Assembly (NCBI GenBank): GCA_002433025.1
Contig: DJGZ01000067.1
Coordinates: 1-64,000 of the forward strand
Source of the DNA: Bacteroidales bacterium UBA5833
Lineage (GTDB): Bacteria > Bacteroidota > Bacteroidia > Bacteroidales > Lentimicrobiaceae
Reading direction: 5' to 3'
Length of the DNA: 64,000 nt
Shown: in pieces, positions 25,660 to 33,471 of the stretch
Layout of the letters: every line of letters starts with the position of its first letter
How positions within the stretch are numbered: the first letter of the stretch is position 1
Program-made: the position numbers and the translations under genes
Notes under the pieces: model-generated
What the model was told of the DNA's origin: nothing
The model's database searches: none
The model's input: only the letters and a program-made list of their open reading frames with translations

Positions 25660-25988
25660 GGTTTTTGTTTTTTAGGTTTAATAATCCGTGTTTGCAGACT
25701 TATTATAACAATTGTGCCAAACTATTGAAACTATCGTCAATATTAGGTTTCAGGAGCATGTGATTTTAAATACAAATATCTATACATGTAAATATGTGTA
25801 CATTAACGGACATCTTTTTGTCCGGAATTGACATCAACGGATGGCTGGGCCGGGGTAATAGCCGGGATGGGGATGAAAGGGGGCGAAATGCATCGTGCAT
25901 GCGCGGAGACTTATAGACGTCGCCGGGTAAACAGGTTCAGAAAAATCTTACTGCTGCCGTAGTAAAGAGAATCAAACGGAAAGCGATT
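25660..25988. other. Intergenic region between T9SS and nuclease genes
   Basis: About 330 bases with no credible gene. A 6-bp hairpin CGGACA/TGTCCG with a T-rich loop near 25815-25833 may be a weak terminator for the minus-strand nuclease operon. Confidence 0.35.
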
Positions 25989-28850
25989 TCACCATGGCTT
26001 CAGCTCGTCCCTGTTACAGATGGCCCTGTAGGGGCAGTTGCTGCAATGCTCCCTGAAGGAAGTCTGTGCGAAGGGAACCCCGGGATCGAACAGTTCTTCC
26101 AGCAACCCGGTCAGCTCATTTTCAAAGGCCTCCAATGCAGCCTGATTGCCGGCATCTGTTACCAACAACGGCAGATACCCGTCTTTAAGCGAACGGAAAG
26201 TAATGATCCCGGCACTGAAGTCAGCTGTCGCGATATTTTCTTTTCCTGCAAGGTAGAGGTAGAAAAATAACTGAAGCGCTTTTTCCTTAATCTCTTTGGC
26301 GGGCATAAAAACTGCCGCTACATCTTTGATTTTTAACGATCTTGCCTCAACTTTCCCGGTTTTGTAGTCGATGATACGGGTGTGTCCGTTTACGCGGTCG
26401 ATGCGGTCGGCGGTGCCTTTCAGCGTTACAGTGATTTTTCCTTGTCCGGGGACATCGATGGTCAGGGGGGCCGTCAGTTGTTTTTCCAGCGCGATCAGAT
26501 GGTCCCCGTTGGCCGGATTATATCCGGCTTCAGCTTCCATTTCGAGGAAACGCCTGATCCATACCTCGGCGACTTTGATGATCAGCAGGTTGCGTCCTTT
26601 GGTGGTTTCTCCTCCCGGGAAGTGTTTCTGCAGTGCTCCGGCTATGGCCTCTCCCGCCTGTTGCTGCATCTGACGGTAGTCATGCTCCGTCGGGAAACTC
26701 CCCACAAACGGTTCAAGGAAGCGCTGAACCACTTCATGGATGATGGTTCCCAAAGTGCGGAAGTCCATGGTTTCTTCAACCTCCTCCGTTTCTCCAAGCC
26801 CCAGCACATAATTGAAGTAATACTTCAGGGAGCAGTTCAGGTATTGGGTAATCGCGGTAGGGGAGATGCCTTTCCGGGAAATACTGATCAGCTTTTCAAT
26901 AACAGCTTCATCTTTGTCTACTGTAATTTCACCGGGAGTGCCCAGTTTCGCGTCGAAAGCGGGTTTGATTTCGCTGATCCGGTTCAGCGGGCTGTAAGCC
27001 GGTAATTCATGCATGATCTGACTCAGAAACCTGCTCTTTTCTCCCCCTCCAAGTTCGTCGGATTCCGCGTTGTATATAAGCCAGGCATTGGTGCAACGTT
27101 GCAGCAGCCGGTAAAAATGGTAGGCGAAAACGGCCTGTTGTTCGTGGTGTGTCGGCAGTCCGAACTCTCGTCTGATTTCGAACGGTATAAAGGAGTTGTG
27201 ATTCCTGGCGGATGGCAGAATGTCTTCGTTGGCAGAAACCAGGATGATGTTTTCGAAATCCAGCACCCGGGTTTCAAGCATTCCCATTACCTGAATCCCC
27301 TTCAATGGTTCACCGTAAAAGGCTACCGGACTGGCTGCCGCCGATTCCCTGAACAGGGTGTGCAGCGTACGCAGTTCACCTATATAATCGGCCTTGCCGG
27401 TAAATATTTGTAATCTGTAGATTATTAATGCAATATTATAGAGTATTTCATTCTCGGCCTGATTTATCTTGCGTTCTTTCTCAGCGCCGGTCGTCAGCCC
27501 GTTTTTCAGCGTATTGATGATTCCGGCAAGTTGTTGCGTGAAACCGTAAACAGAGTCGGGCTTTTTCATGAGCAGATGCAGCAGTTCGCCCGGGCTGTCT
27601 GGTTCTCCGCTGATCGCCTTCAGGTCCGGGATGCCGACAAAGGGCTTGTTGCTGTTCCGGATGTGTGCAATGATGGACGCCAGCGCCTGCTGTCCGGCCA
27701 GGTACTGTATGTAGCTGTGCTGCAATACTGCCAGCAGATGACGGAAGTAAAACCGGGGTTCGCCGGCTGTTTTTCCTTCAGTTGCATGTACATGCATTTC
27801 AAAAATGCTGTCGAACAGGTTGTAAACCGGCGATTGTTGCAGCGGGAAACCCATGGTGATGTTGAAATCGCCTGCCTCCGGAGGAATGGCGTTGAGCAGG
27901 GGAAGCAGCAGGGATTCGTCGGCCAGCACCACTGCCGTTTTATTCAGGATGGCGGGGTCTCCTTTTTCCGTCAGATTTCTGAGAATGCTTCCGGCCAGGT
28001 TGGCCTGGGCGGTGAAACGCGGCACCCCTGCTATGGTGATATTCCGTGCGGATGTTTTAAAATGATCGGTGATTTCATGAAATCCGCCCAGGCTTCGGTC
28101 TTCCTTGTATTTTCTGAGAAACAGTCCGGCTTCCTGATGGGTATTTTCCAGGTAGTAAGCATCTGCATCCCACAGGGTTTCAGCTTTTTCAGCTTTGATA
28201 AAATACCGGATCATCGTGCGTTGCGCAGGCGTTAGTGCATTGAATCCGGCAAAGATGATATGGTCCCATTGAACAGCATCGCAGTATGCTTCAGGCGCTT
28301 CAGCAATGGTACGGCAGGCAAGTCCGTGATAGGCATTTTTTCTTCCGGTCAGATCCCGGGTGTATTCTTTGTAATAAGCCGTCAGCGAATTGAAGAACCT
28401 GAGGTATTTTGTTTCAAAATCCGTGAGCGGGCGCTGATCCATGTTCCAGAGCGTCATGGCTTTGGATTCGCTCAGGTAGGTAAACAATGTTTCCGGTTTG
28501 ATCAGGTATTGGTCAATGTCATCGAAATCACGGATCAGCCCTCGTCCCCATCCGTAAAACCCGTCGAAGTCCGAAGCGGCACTGCCTTCGGTTTTCCGGT
28601 GTGCTTCATACAGCGTGGTCATCAGTTCCAGCGGGTCGGCTACCTGGAGTCGGGAGAGTCTGGCGGCAAAATCCTCCATCGAAAAGATGGATGGTGCCCA
28701 CACCGGAGCCCCTCCGGCCGGGATCAGATGACGTTTCAGGAAAAGTCCGGCCCGGCGGTTGGGGAGGACGATACACAGGCGCCGCCCCATGGCAGGGTAC
28801 TTTTCGCGGATATGCAGGGCAAGTTTTTCAAGAAACGGTTGATGCATCAT
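25989..28850 (-). CDS. AddB-like PD-(D/E)XK nuclease, probable recombination exonuclease subunit
   Basis: A 953-residue protein with an inactive-helicase-like N-terminal part (RRLCIVLPNRRAGLFLKRHL near residue 25; later VMGMLETRVLDFENIILVSANE near 520) and a C-terminal RecB-type nuclease (IIDYKTGKVE near 828). Four cysteines fit the iron-sulfur cluster of AddB-like nucleases: one in YLNCSLKYYFNYVLGL (near 673) and three in HCSNCPYRAICN (near 938-948). In AddAB it would work with a UvrD-type AddA helicase in double-strand break repair; no such gene is in the window next to it. Its start overlaps the end of the nucleotidyltransferase gene by 4 bases (ATGA), so it is the last gene of that operon. 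Confidence 0.8.
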   Translation of the reverse strand: MMHQPFLEKLALHIREKYPAMGRRLCIVLPNRRAGLFLKRHLIPAGGAPVWAPSIFSMEDFAARLSRLQVADPLELMTTLYEAHRKTEGSAASDFDGFYGWGRGLIRDFDDIDQYLIKPETLFTYLSESKAMTLWNMDQRPLTDFETKYLRFFNSLTAYYKEYTRDLTGRKNAYHGLACRTIAEAPEAYCDAVQWDHIIFAGFNALTPAQRTMIRYFIKAEKAETLWDADAYYLENTHQEAGLFLRKYKEDRSLGGFHEITDHFKTSARNITIAGVPRFTAQANLAGSILRNLTEKGDPAILNKTAVVLADESLLLPLLNAIPPEAGDFNITMGFPLQQSPVYNLFDSIFEMHVHATEGKTAGEPRFYFRHLLAVLQHSYIQYLAGQQALASIIAHIRNSNKPFVGIPDLKAISGEPDSPGELLHLLMKKPDSVYGFTQQLAGIINTLKNGLTTGAEKERKINQAENEILYNIALIIYRLQIFTGKADYIGELRTLHTLFRESAAASPVAFYGEPLKGIQVMGMLETRVLDFENIILVSANEDILPSARNHNSFIPFEIRREFGLPTHHEQQAVFAYHFYRLLQRCTNAWLIYNAESDELGGGEKSRFLSQIMHELPAYSPLNRISEIKPAFDAKLGTPGEITVDKDEAVIEKLISISRKGISPTAITQYLNCSLKYYFNYVLGLGETEEVEETMDFRTLGTIIHEVVQRFLEPFVGSFPTEHDYRQMQQQAGEAIAGALQKHFPGGETTKGRNLLIIKVAEVWIRRFLEMEAEAGYNPANGDHLIALEKQLTAPLTIDVPGQGKITVTLKGTADRIDRVNGHTRIIDYKTGKVEARSLKIKDVAAVFMPAKEIKEKALQLFFYLYLAGKENIATADFSAGIITFRSLKDGYLPLLVTDAGNQAALEAFENELTGLLEELFDPGVPFAQTSFREHCSNCPYRAICNRDELKPW

Positions 28851-29596
28851 GCTGGTTTTCTGTCGCTAAAAGTAATCAGTTTTGCAATCTCACCGGCCTG
28901 CTCCAGGCTTTCCGGTTTTCCGGCGTCCGCCCATAGCGGACTGTCGTCAAGGTAACCGGTAATCAGATTACTCCCGGCCAGCGCAAGATAGGTGTCGATG
29001 ATGGAGAATCTGCCTTTTGTTTGTATAAGCGGGAATATTACCGGGCTAATCACATGTATGCCGCTGAAAGCCAGTTGTGTAAGCGGGTCAGCGCTTGGGC
29101 GTGCCATGCGTTGTTCACCGGTATTCACGTTTTCCCATCCGCAGAGCCGCATTTCCGCGTCAAACAGCAGGTAACGGCTTGTTTTCCTTTCGCGCACCAC
29201 CAGCGTGGCAAGGCCCTGCTGTTCAAGATGGCGGGCATAAAGTGTGCCGAGGTCGAGGTCGCCGATGATATCGGCGTTATACACCAGGAATGGTTTTCCG
29301 TCGTTAAAGAACCATGATGCTTGCTGAATCCCCCCGCCGGTGTCCAGCAACTGATCCGACTCGTCTGAAATGCTGATCCGGCAGCCGAAGTTCCGGTTTC
29401 GTTCCAGGTAACTGATGATCATGGGTGCATGGTGATGCACATTGATGATCAGTTCATCAAATCCGGCGGCTTTAAGTTTGCGGATGGCAAATTCGAGCAG
29501 GGTGTAAGGGCCGGCCTTCAGAAGCGCCTTCGGGCAGTGGTCGGTCAGCGGTTTCAGCCTGGTGCCCAGTCCGGCTGCCAGAATCATCGCTTTCAT
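28847..29596 (-). CDS. Sugar-1-phosphate nucleotidyltransferase, MurU-like
   Basis: A 249-residue NTP transferase with the nucleotide-binding signature AMILAAGLGTRLKPLTDHCPKALL at the N-terminus, INVHHHAPMI near residue 51, a metal-binding VYNADIIGDLDL near 107, and VWADAGKPESL-like WADAGKPESL near the end. Length and motifs fit MurU (MurNAc-1-P uridylyltransferase) and small mannose-1-P guanylyltransferases. MurU is favoured because the same operon holds an AmgK-like sugar kinase. It overlaps both neighbours by 4 bases, so the three downstream genes are translationally coupled. Confidence 0.75.
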   Translation of the reverse strand: MKAMILAAGLGTRLKPLTDHCPKALLKAGPYTLLEFAIRKLKAAGFDELIINVHHHAPMIISYLERNRNFGCRISISDESDQLLDTGGGIQQASWFFNDGKPFLVYNADIIGDLDLGTLYARHLEQQGLATLVVRERKTSRYLLFDAEMRLCGWENVNTGEQRMARPSADPLTQLAFSGIHVISPVIFPLIQTKGRFSIIDTYLALAGSNLITGYLDDSPLWADAGKPESLEQAGEIAKLITFSDRKPA

Positions 29597-29973
29597 TCTG
29601 CGGGGGAATCGTCCAGTTTATAATGCTTATAATAATTCCTGAAAATCACCTTTTTAAGTTCGCGATAAATCACCAGTTCAGCGATTACCTGCGAATGGGA
29701 AAATTCCGGATGGGTTTCCCAGGCTTTCAGAATGTTCTGCTCGGGAATGTCAATCTGGTAGAGCAAAGCCATCAGTTTCTGCACATTTCCTGTCAACAGC
29801 CCTGATATATGGAAATCCAACTGCCTGAATAGCTCGGAATACACCATATCCATGTTCAGCGGAAAATCCACATCAAGTCCGAACATGGCAAAATCCTTTC
29901 TGATCTGCTCGATGGTTTGCCTGATGACTTCGGCTTCGGCCTTAAAAGGCTCAATATCGAATGGTTCTTTCAT
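29593..29973 (-). CDS. Conserved small protein of unknown function
   Basis: A 126-residue, mostly helical acidic protein (FDIEPFKAEAEVIRQTIEQI, later KAWETHPEFSHSQVIAELVI) with no signal peptide, membrane segment or named motif that I recognise. It begins with ATG and its stop overlaps the start of the nucleotidyltransferase gene by 4 bases, so it is a genuine member of the operon. Its position between a kinase-RapZ fusion and a MurU-like enzyme suggests a link with cell-wall sugar metabolism, but nothing in the sequence shows this. Confidence 0.7.
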   Translation of the reverse strand: MKEPFDIEPFKAEAEVIRQTIEQIRKDFAMFGLDVDFPLNMDMVYSELFRQLDFHISGLLTGNVQKLMALLYQIDIPEQNILKAWETHPEFSHSQVIAELVIYRELKKVIFRNYYKHYKLDDSPAE

Positions 29974-29991
29974 TCCTGGATAAGTTCGGAA

Positions 29992-30120
29992 TTATAACTC
30001 CTTTGGTTTACAGACCTGCTTCTCTTTTTTAACCAATGCGCCGCATTTTTTGCATTTGTACTTTGGTTCACTGGTATCTTTTTCTCCCTTTTTCCCTCTT
30101 TCACACATGGTCTTGCTCAT
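29992..30120 (-). CDS. 42-residue zinc-ribbon-like protein
   Basis: An ATG at 30118-30120 opens a 42-codon frame: MSKTMCERGKKGEKDTSEPK followed by YKCKKCGALVKKEKQVCKPK. Cysteines at 6, 23, 26 and 37, with a CxxCG knuckle, look like a small zinc ribbon; the protein is very basic. It sits in the same direction between the kinase-RapZ gene (77 bases) and the conserved unknown (18 bases). Role unknown; nucleic-acid binding is a guess from charge and fold. Confidence 0.65.
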   Translation of the reverse strand: MSKTMCERGKKGEKDTSEPKYKCKKCGALVKKEKQVCKPKEL

Positions 30121-30197
30121 GATCTATGGTATTTTCTATCTGTTGTTGTCCTTTATTATGAAAAGTCACGTGCTGACTGACTATGGATAAACAGATT

Positions 30198-31613
30198 TTA
30201 TGCAATCCAGTTTGCGCGTTGGGTATGATCGGGTTGTATTTTCATGTTGAATCTTTTATTCAGGTGTTTGGCAAGTTGCCCGGCGCAGTAAACCGAGCGG
30301 TGCTGTCCGCCGGTGCAGCCGAAGCTTACCATCAGGTGCTGAAATCCGCGCGAAATGTAATTCTCCACGGCCTGGTCAACCAGGGTAAAGACACTTGCAA
30401 GGAAAATGCCGGTTTCCGGCTGAGCGCTGAGGTAACGCATCACCGGATCATCCAAACCGCTGAGGTTTTTGTATTCATCGAGTCTGCCGGGGTTGGGCAG
30501 GGCCCGGCAGTCGAAAACAAAACCGCCGCCGTTGCCTGTGGGGTCTTCAGGAATATTGTTTCTGTATGAAAAACTGTTCACACTGACTTTCAGGGATGGT
30601 TTTGCATGGCTCCTCAGTGTTTCGCTGGAGATAAACCTTTGCAACAGTTTCTCCAGGGCCGGTATTTCAATTTCGGGCCGGTGATGGATCAGCAGATGGT
30701 CGAGATTGTCAAGTGCAAAGGGAATGCTCTGCAGAAAATGTTCCTTTTTCTGATAAAAGCCCCTGAATCCATAAGCCCCCAGTGCCTGAAGGATACGGAT
30801 AAGCACGAATCCGTAATAATACTTCAGAAATACTTCCTGATTAATCTCTTTCAGTACGGATGCTTCCTGAATGTAAAGGTTGAGCAGCTCATCCCTGAAA
30901 TCGTTGGGCAGATTGGCTTTGGCGTCAAAAAGCAGGGAAGCGATGTCGTATTGCAATGGCCCTCTGCGGCCTCCCTGAAAGTCGATGAAGAACGGGTTGC
31001 CGCCGGTAATCATGATGTTGCGCGACTGAAAGTCCCGGTAAAGGAAATAATCTGAATCAGCCTGAAGCAGAAAGGATGTCAGCCGGTCGAAATCATCTTC
31101 AAGCGCCTGTTCATCAAAATTGAAACCTGAAAGCCTGACAAAATAGTATTTGAAATAATTCAGGTCCCACATCATGCTTTGCCGGTCAAATGACTGACGG
31201 GGATAGCAGAGTGAATAATCGAGGCCGTCGCCGCCGCTTATCTGAAAACGCGGGAGCCAGCGGACCACCTGACGGTATAGTCCCTTCACGCGTTCGGAAA
31301 GGCCTTCTTCGCTTAGTATCCCGAAAAGGTTCTGATCGCCCAGGTCGGTTTGCAGGTAAGCCATGCCCGATTCATCATTCAGATAGACTTCGGGTACCGG
31401 TAAATCTTTCGCGGCAAAGTGGCGCGAAAAGGCTGTAAAAGCTTTATTTTCACGTTTGTCAGGATTCCATGCGCCAATGGCGGTAATGTTGTGAGCTGAA
31501 ATGCGGTAATAAACACGGTCAGAACCCGAAGCCGGTAAAACTTCTGACTTGGTGGCTTCCTTTCCGCTCCATTGCCTGAAAAGGGCATTCAGTATACTGA
31601 TATTTCCGCGCAT
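30198..31613 (-). CDS. AmgK-like sugar kinase fused to a RapZ C-terminal domain
   Basis: Residues 1-330 are an aminoglycoside-phosphotransferase-type kinase. The catalytic loop YRDFQSRNIMI (near 190) and metal motif FIDFQGGRRGPLQYDIASLL (near 205) match AmgK, the anomeric MurNAc/GlcNAc kinase (HRDYHSRN and DFQDA in that family). Residues about 340-471 are a RapZ C-terminal domain: VSVNSFSYRNNIPED, FVFDCRALPNPGR, GLDDPV, and SFGCTGGQHRSVYCAGQLA. In E. coli this domain binds glucosamine-6-phosphate and guides RNase E to a small RNA. The P-loop N-terminal domain of normal RapZ is absent; the kinase takes its place. With the MurU-like gene in the operon, the best reading is recycling of cell-wall amino sugars combined with a sensor. 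Confidence 0.85.
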   Translation of the reverse strand: MRGNISILNALFRQWSGKEATKSEVLPASGSDRVYYRISAHNITAIGAWNPDKRENKAFTAFSRHFAAKDLPVPEVYLNDESGMAYLQTDLGDQNLFGILSEEGLSERVKGLYRQVVRWLPRFQISGGDGLDYSLCYPRQSFDRQSMMWDLNYFKYYFVRLSGFNFDEQALEDDFDRLTSFLLQADSDYFLYRDFQSRNIMITGGNPFFIDFQGGRRGPLQYDIASLLFDAKANLPNDFRDELLNLYIQEASVLKEINQEVFLKYYYGFVLIRILQALGAYGFRGFYQKKEHFLQSIPFALDNLDHLLIHHRPEIEIPALEKLLQRFISSETLRSHAKPSLKVSVNSFSYRNNIPEDPTGNGGGFVFDCRALPNPGRLDEYKNLSGLDDPVMRYLSAQPETGIFLASVFTLVDQAVENYISRGFQHLMVSFGCTGGQHRSVYCAGQLAKHLNKRFNMKIQPDHTQRANWIA

Positions 31614-31729
31614 GCCATTTTATGATTGCTTATCCTGATGGTAACAGAATCAGGACGGTTATGCAAATTTAGGGATTAATTCCGGCTCCCGTCCAAACTT
31701 TATTCGGGCCTTCATGTTTTTTATAAGGG

Positions 31730-31737
31730 TAATTTTG
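31730..31737 (+). promoter_or_regulatory. Probable -7 box of the ferritin-like gene
   Basis: TAATTTTG fits TAnnTTTG and lies 52 bases before the ATG at 31790. No convincing -33 element. Confidence 0.45.
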
Positions 31738-31789
31738 TAGGTTTGTAAGGGATTGCCTTTTGCTGCGAAACATCAAATACAATATAGTT

Positions 31790-32287
31790 ATGGAGAACAA
31801 AAAATCTACCGAAATCCTCAAGACGGCCATTCTGATGGAGAAGAGGGGAAAGGCATTTTATGAGAAAGTTGCCGAACAGGCATCGAGTGAAGAGGTAAAG
31901 AAAATTTTCAGTATGATGGCTGAAGAGGAACAAACCCATGTGGAGTTCCTTTCAAAGCAGTTTGCAAGCTACAGCAAGGATCAGAAATTCGGGAAAATCG
32001 ACCTGAAAGCCGATCCCGGGGTAGTGGAGTTGATCCTGTCGGACAATATCCGGAAGCAGATCAGTGCGGCCAGTTTTGAAGCCGCAGCCATTTCGGCAGC
32101 CATTGATATGGAAACCAAAGCCATTGAGGTATATTCGAGGCAGGCTGCAGAAGCGTCAGATCCTAACGAAAAGGAGTTGTATTCCTGGCTTGCCGACTGG
32201 GAGAAGGGGCACCACAAAATTCTGCATGAACTGAATGAACAGCTGAAGGAAGACATCTGGTACGACAACCAGTTCTGGCCTTTCTGA
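31790..32287 (+). CDS. Ferritin-like / rubrerythrin-family diiron protein
   Basis: A 165-residue four-helix protein with two diiron half-sites: Glu in LMEKRGKAFYEKVAEQ with AEEEQTHVEFL (E..E..H), and Glu in DMETKAIEVYSRQ with DWEKGHHKIL (E..H). It lacks the C-terminal rubredoxin domain of classical rubrerythrin, so it is an erythrin-type protein, probably for peroxide defence or iron handling in an anaerobe. I chose the ATG at 31790 (MENKKSTEILKTAILMEK); the frame stays open to 31760 but only with an unlikely alternative start. It is convergent with the membrane protease gene, with a bidirectional terminator between. Confidence 0.87.
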   Translation: MENKKSTEILKTAILMEKRGKAFYEKVAEQASSEEVKKIFSMMAEEEQTHVEFLSKQFASYSKDQKFGKIDLKADPGVVELILSDNIRKQISAASFEAAAISAAIDMETKAIEVYSRQAAEASDPNEKELYSWLADWEKGHHKILHELNEQLKEDIWYDNQFWPF

Positions 32288-32413
32288 GACTCAGGTGGTA
32301 TCAGCGGAGAGGAAAGCCCTCTCTTCTTTGTGGTGCAGATCAAACCTTCACTTGATAATTTCCGGGCGATATAATTTACCGGTGAACTCAGGGCTGTAAA
32401 TTGATGATTATAG

Positions 32414-32450
32414 AAAATGCCTGACGGGATAGTGTCCGGAGGCATTTTTT
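32414..32450. terminator. Bidirectional terminator
   Basis: A 9-bp stem (AAAATGCCT 32414-32422 with AGGCATTTT 32440-32448) with further pairing in the loop and a T run on the right, A run on the left. It separates the ferritin-like gene from the convergent membrane protease gene. A weaker stem (GAGAGG/CCTCTC, 32307-32323) follows the ferritin-like stop. Confidence 0.8.
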
Positions 32451-32461
32451 GTTTTGTCCGA

Positions 32462-33466
32462 TTATCGGTTTCTTAAATTAAATGCAGCGATCACTCCGGC
32501 AGTCATCAGCCAGGCGCCGGCGCCCGCCGCCGGGCCACCCCAAAGCGCTGCAGCGATAATGGCAGTAAACATCAGGGCAAACTCCCACCAGGCGGGCTTG
32601 ATTTTCTGATAGGTGTCCCCGTAACTTCTGAAGAGGGGCGTAGTGCCGTTTTGTATCAGGAGATGTTTGTCGGAGCGGAATTCTGCATCCTTTTCCGGCC
32701 ATACGATCATTCCGGCGCTGGGGATTCCGTATTTAAAAAGGTATAGCCATCCGCTTTCCCTGTTCTGCAGGTAGTGCCCGTATTCATGCCTGAGCAGCCT
32801 GAGCAGGGGAGATTGCCGGCCTGGAATCAGTATGTTGTCTACTACCGGCCCGCCCATATCGTTAACCAGTATGAAGGATCCGAATGTGACGCCATTGGCC
32901 ATGGGGACTTTTCCCTGCATAAAAGTTGCCCCGCCTCCAGCAATGGTTTTATCGGATAACCACACACTGTTCAGCAATTGGGCAATGGCACTGCCGATCA
33001 GGGTCTGGGGTTGCTCCCAGAATTGCCGGCCTAGTCCCTGCAGGATGCCCCTTAAAAAGGTCTGCCCGGGTTCTATATAAAAGTTGCCTGCCATAATGCG
33101 CAAGGCATTGTCCATGACATTCCATTTGCCGGTTGCGAGTTTTCTGAGTAAGCCGCTGAGGAACCCCAGCAGTGCAGGCACCAGGATGATCCACAGCCAT
33201 CCATATACCACAACCGGTGCAATGGCAAAAATCACTCCTGTGAGAAATGCGCTTATTACTCCGGAAAAAAGTCCCTGAAGCATCAGGTTTTGTTTCAGTT
33301 TGCCGGCTTCAGCCTGGTCCTTACCGGGAAAGTAAAAAGGCAGAAAGAGCAGGTATAACGATACCCAACAGGCTATTATAAATACCCAGGGGGTATCAGC
33401 CAGGTCGTGCCTGAATAATCTCAGCCATTGCTGCGCATCGGTCAGCATTTCCGTAAAATCGATCAT
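32462..33466 (-). CDS. Multi-pass membrane protein with HExxH motif
   Basis: A 334-residue protein with hydrophobic segments near residues 27-45, 63-85, 88-108 and two at the C-terminus (about 290-330), and a soluble part in the middle. That part has RLLRHEYGHYLQNRESG (HEYGH near 226), a zinc metallopeptidase signature, and nearby GGPVVDNILIPGR. I do not recognise the family. It starts 5 bases after the alpha-2-macroglobulin stop on the same strand, so the two are co-transcribed. Bacterial alpha-2-macroglobulins are often paired with penicillin-binding protein 1C; here the partner is this protease-like membrane protein instead. Substrate and activity are unknown. Confidence 0.7.
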   Translation of the reverse strand: MIDFTEMLTDAQQWLRLFRHDLADTPWVFIIACWVSLYLLFLPFYFPGKDQAEAGKLKQNLMLQGLFSGVISAFLTGVIFAIAPVVVYGWLWIILVPALLGFLSGLLRKLATGKWNVMDNALRIMAGNFYIEPGQTFLRGILQGLGRQFWEQPQTLIGSAIAQLLNSVWLSDKTIAGGGATFMQGKVPMANGVTFGSFILVNDMGGPVVDNILIPGRQSPLLRLLRHEYGHYLQNRESGWLYLFKYGIPSAGMIVWPEKDAEFRSDKHLLIQNGTTPLFRSYGDTYQKIKPAWWEFALMFTAIIAAALWGGPAAGAGAWLMTAGVIAAFNLRNR

Positions 33467-33471
33467 ATCCC

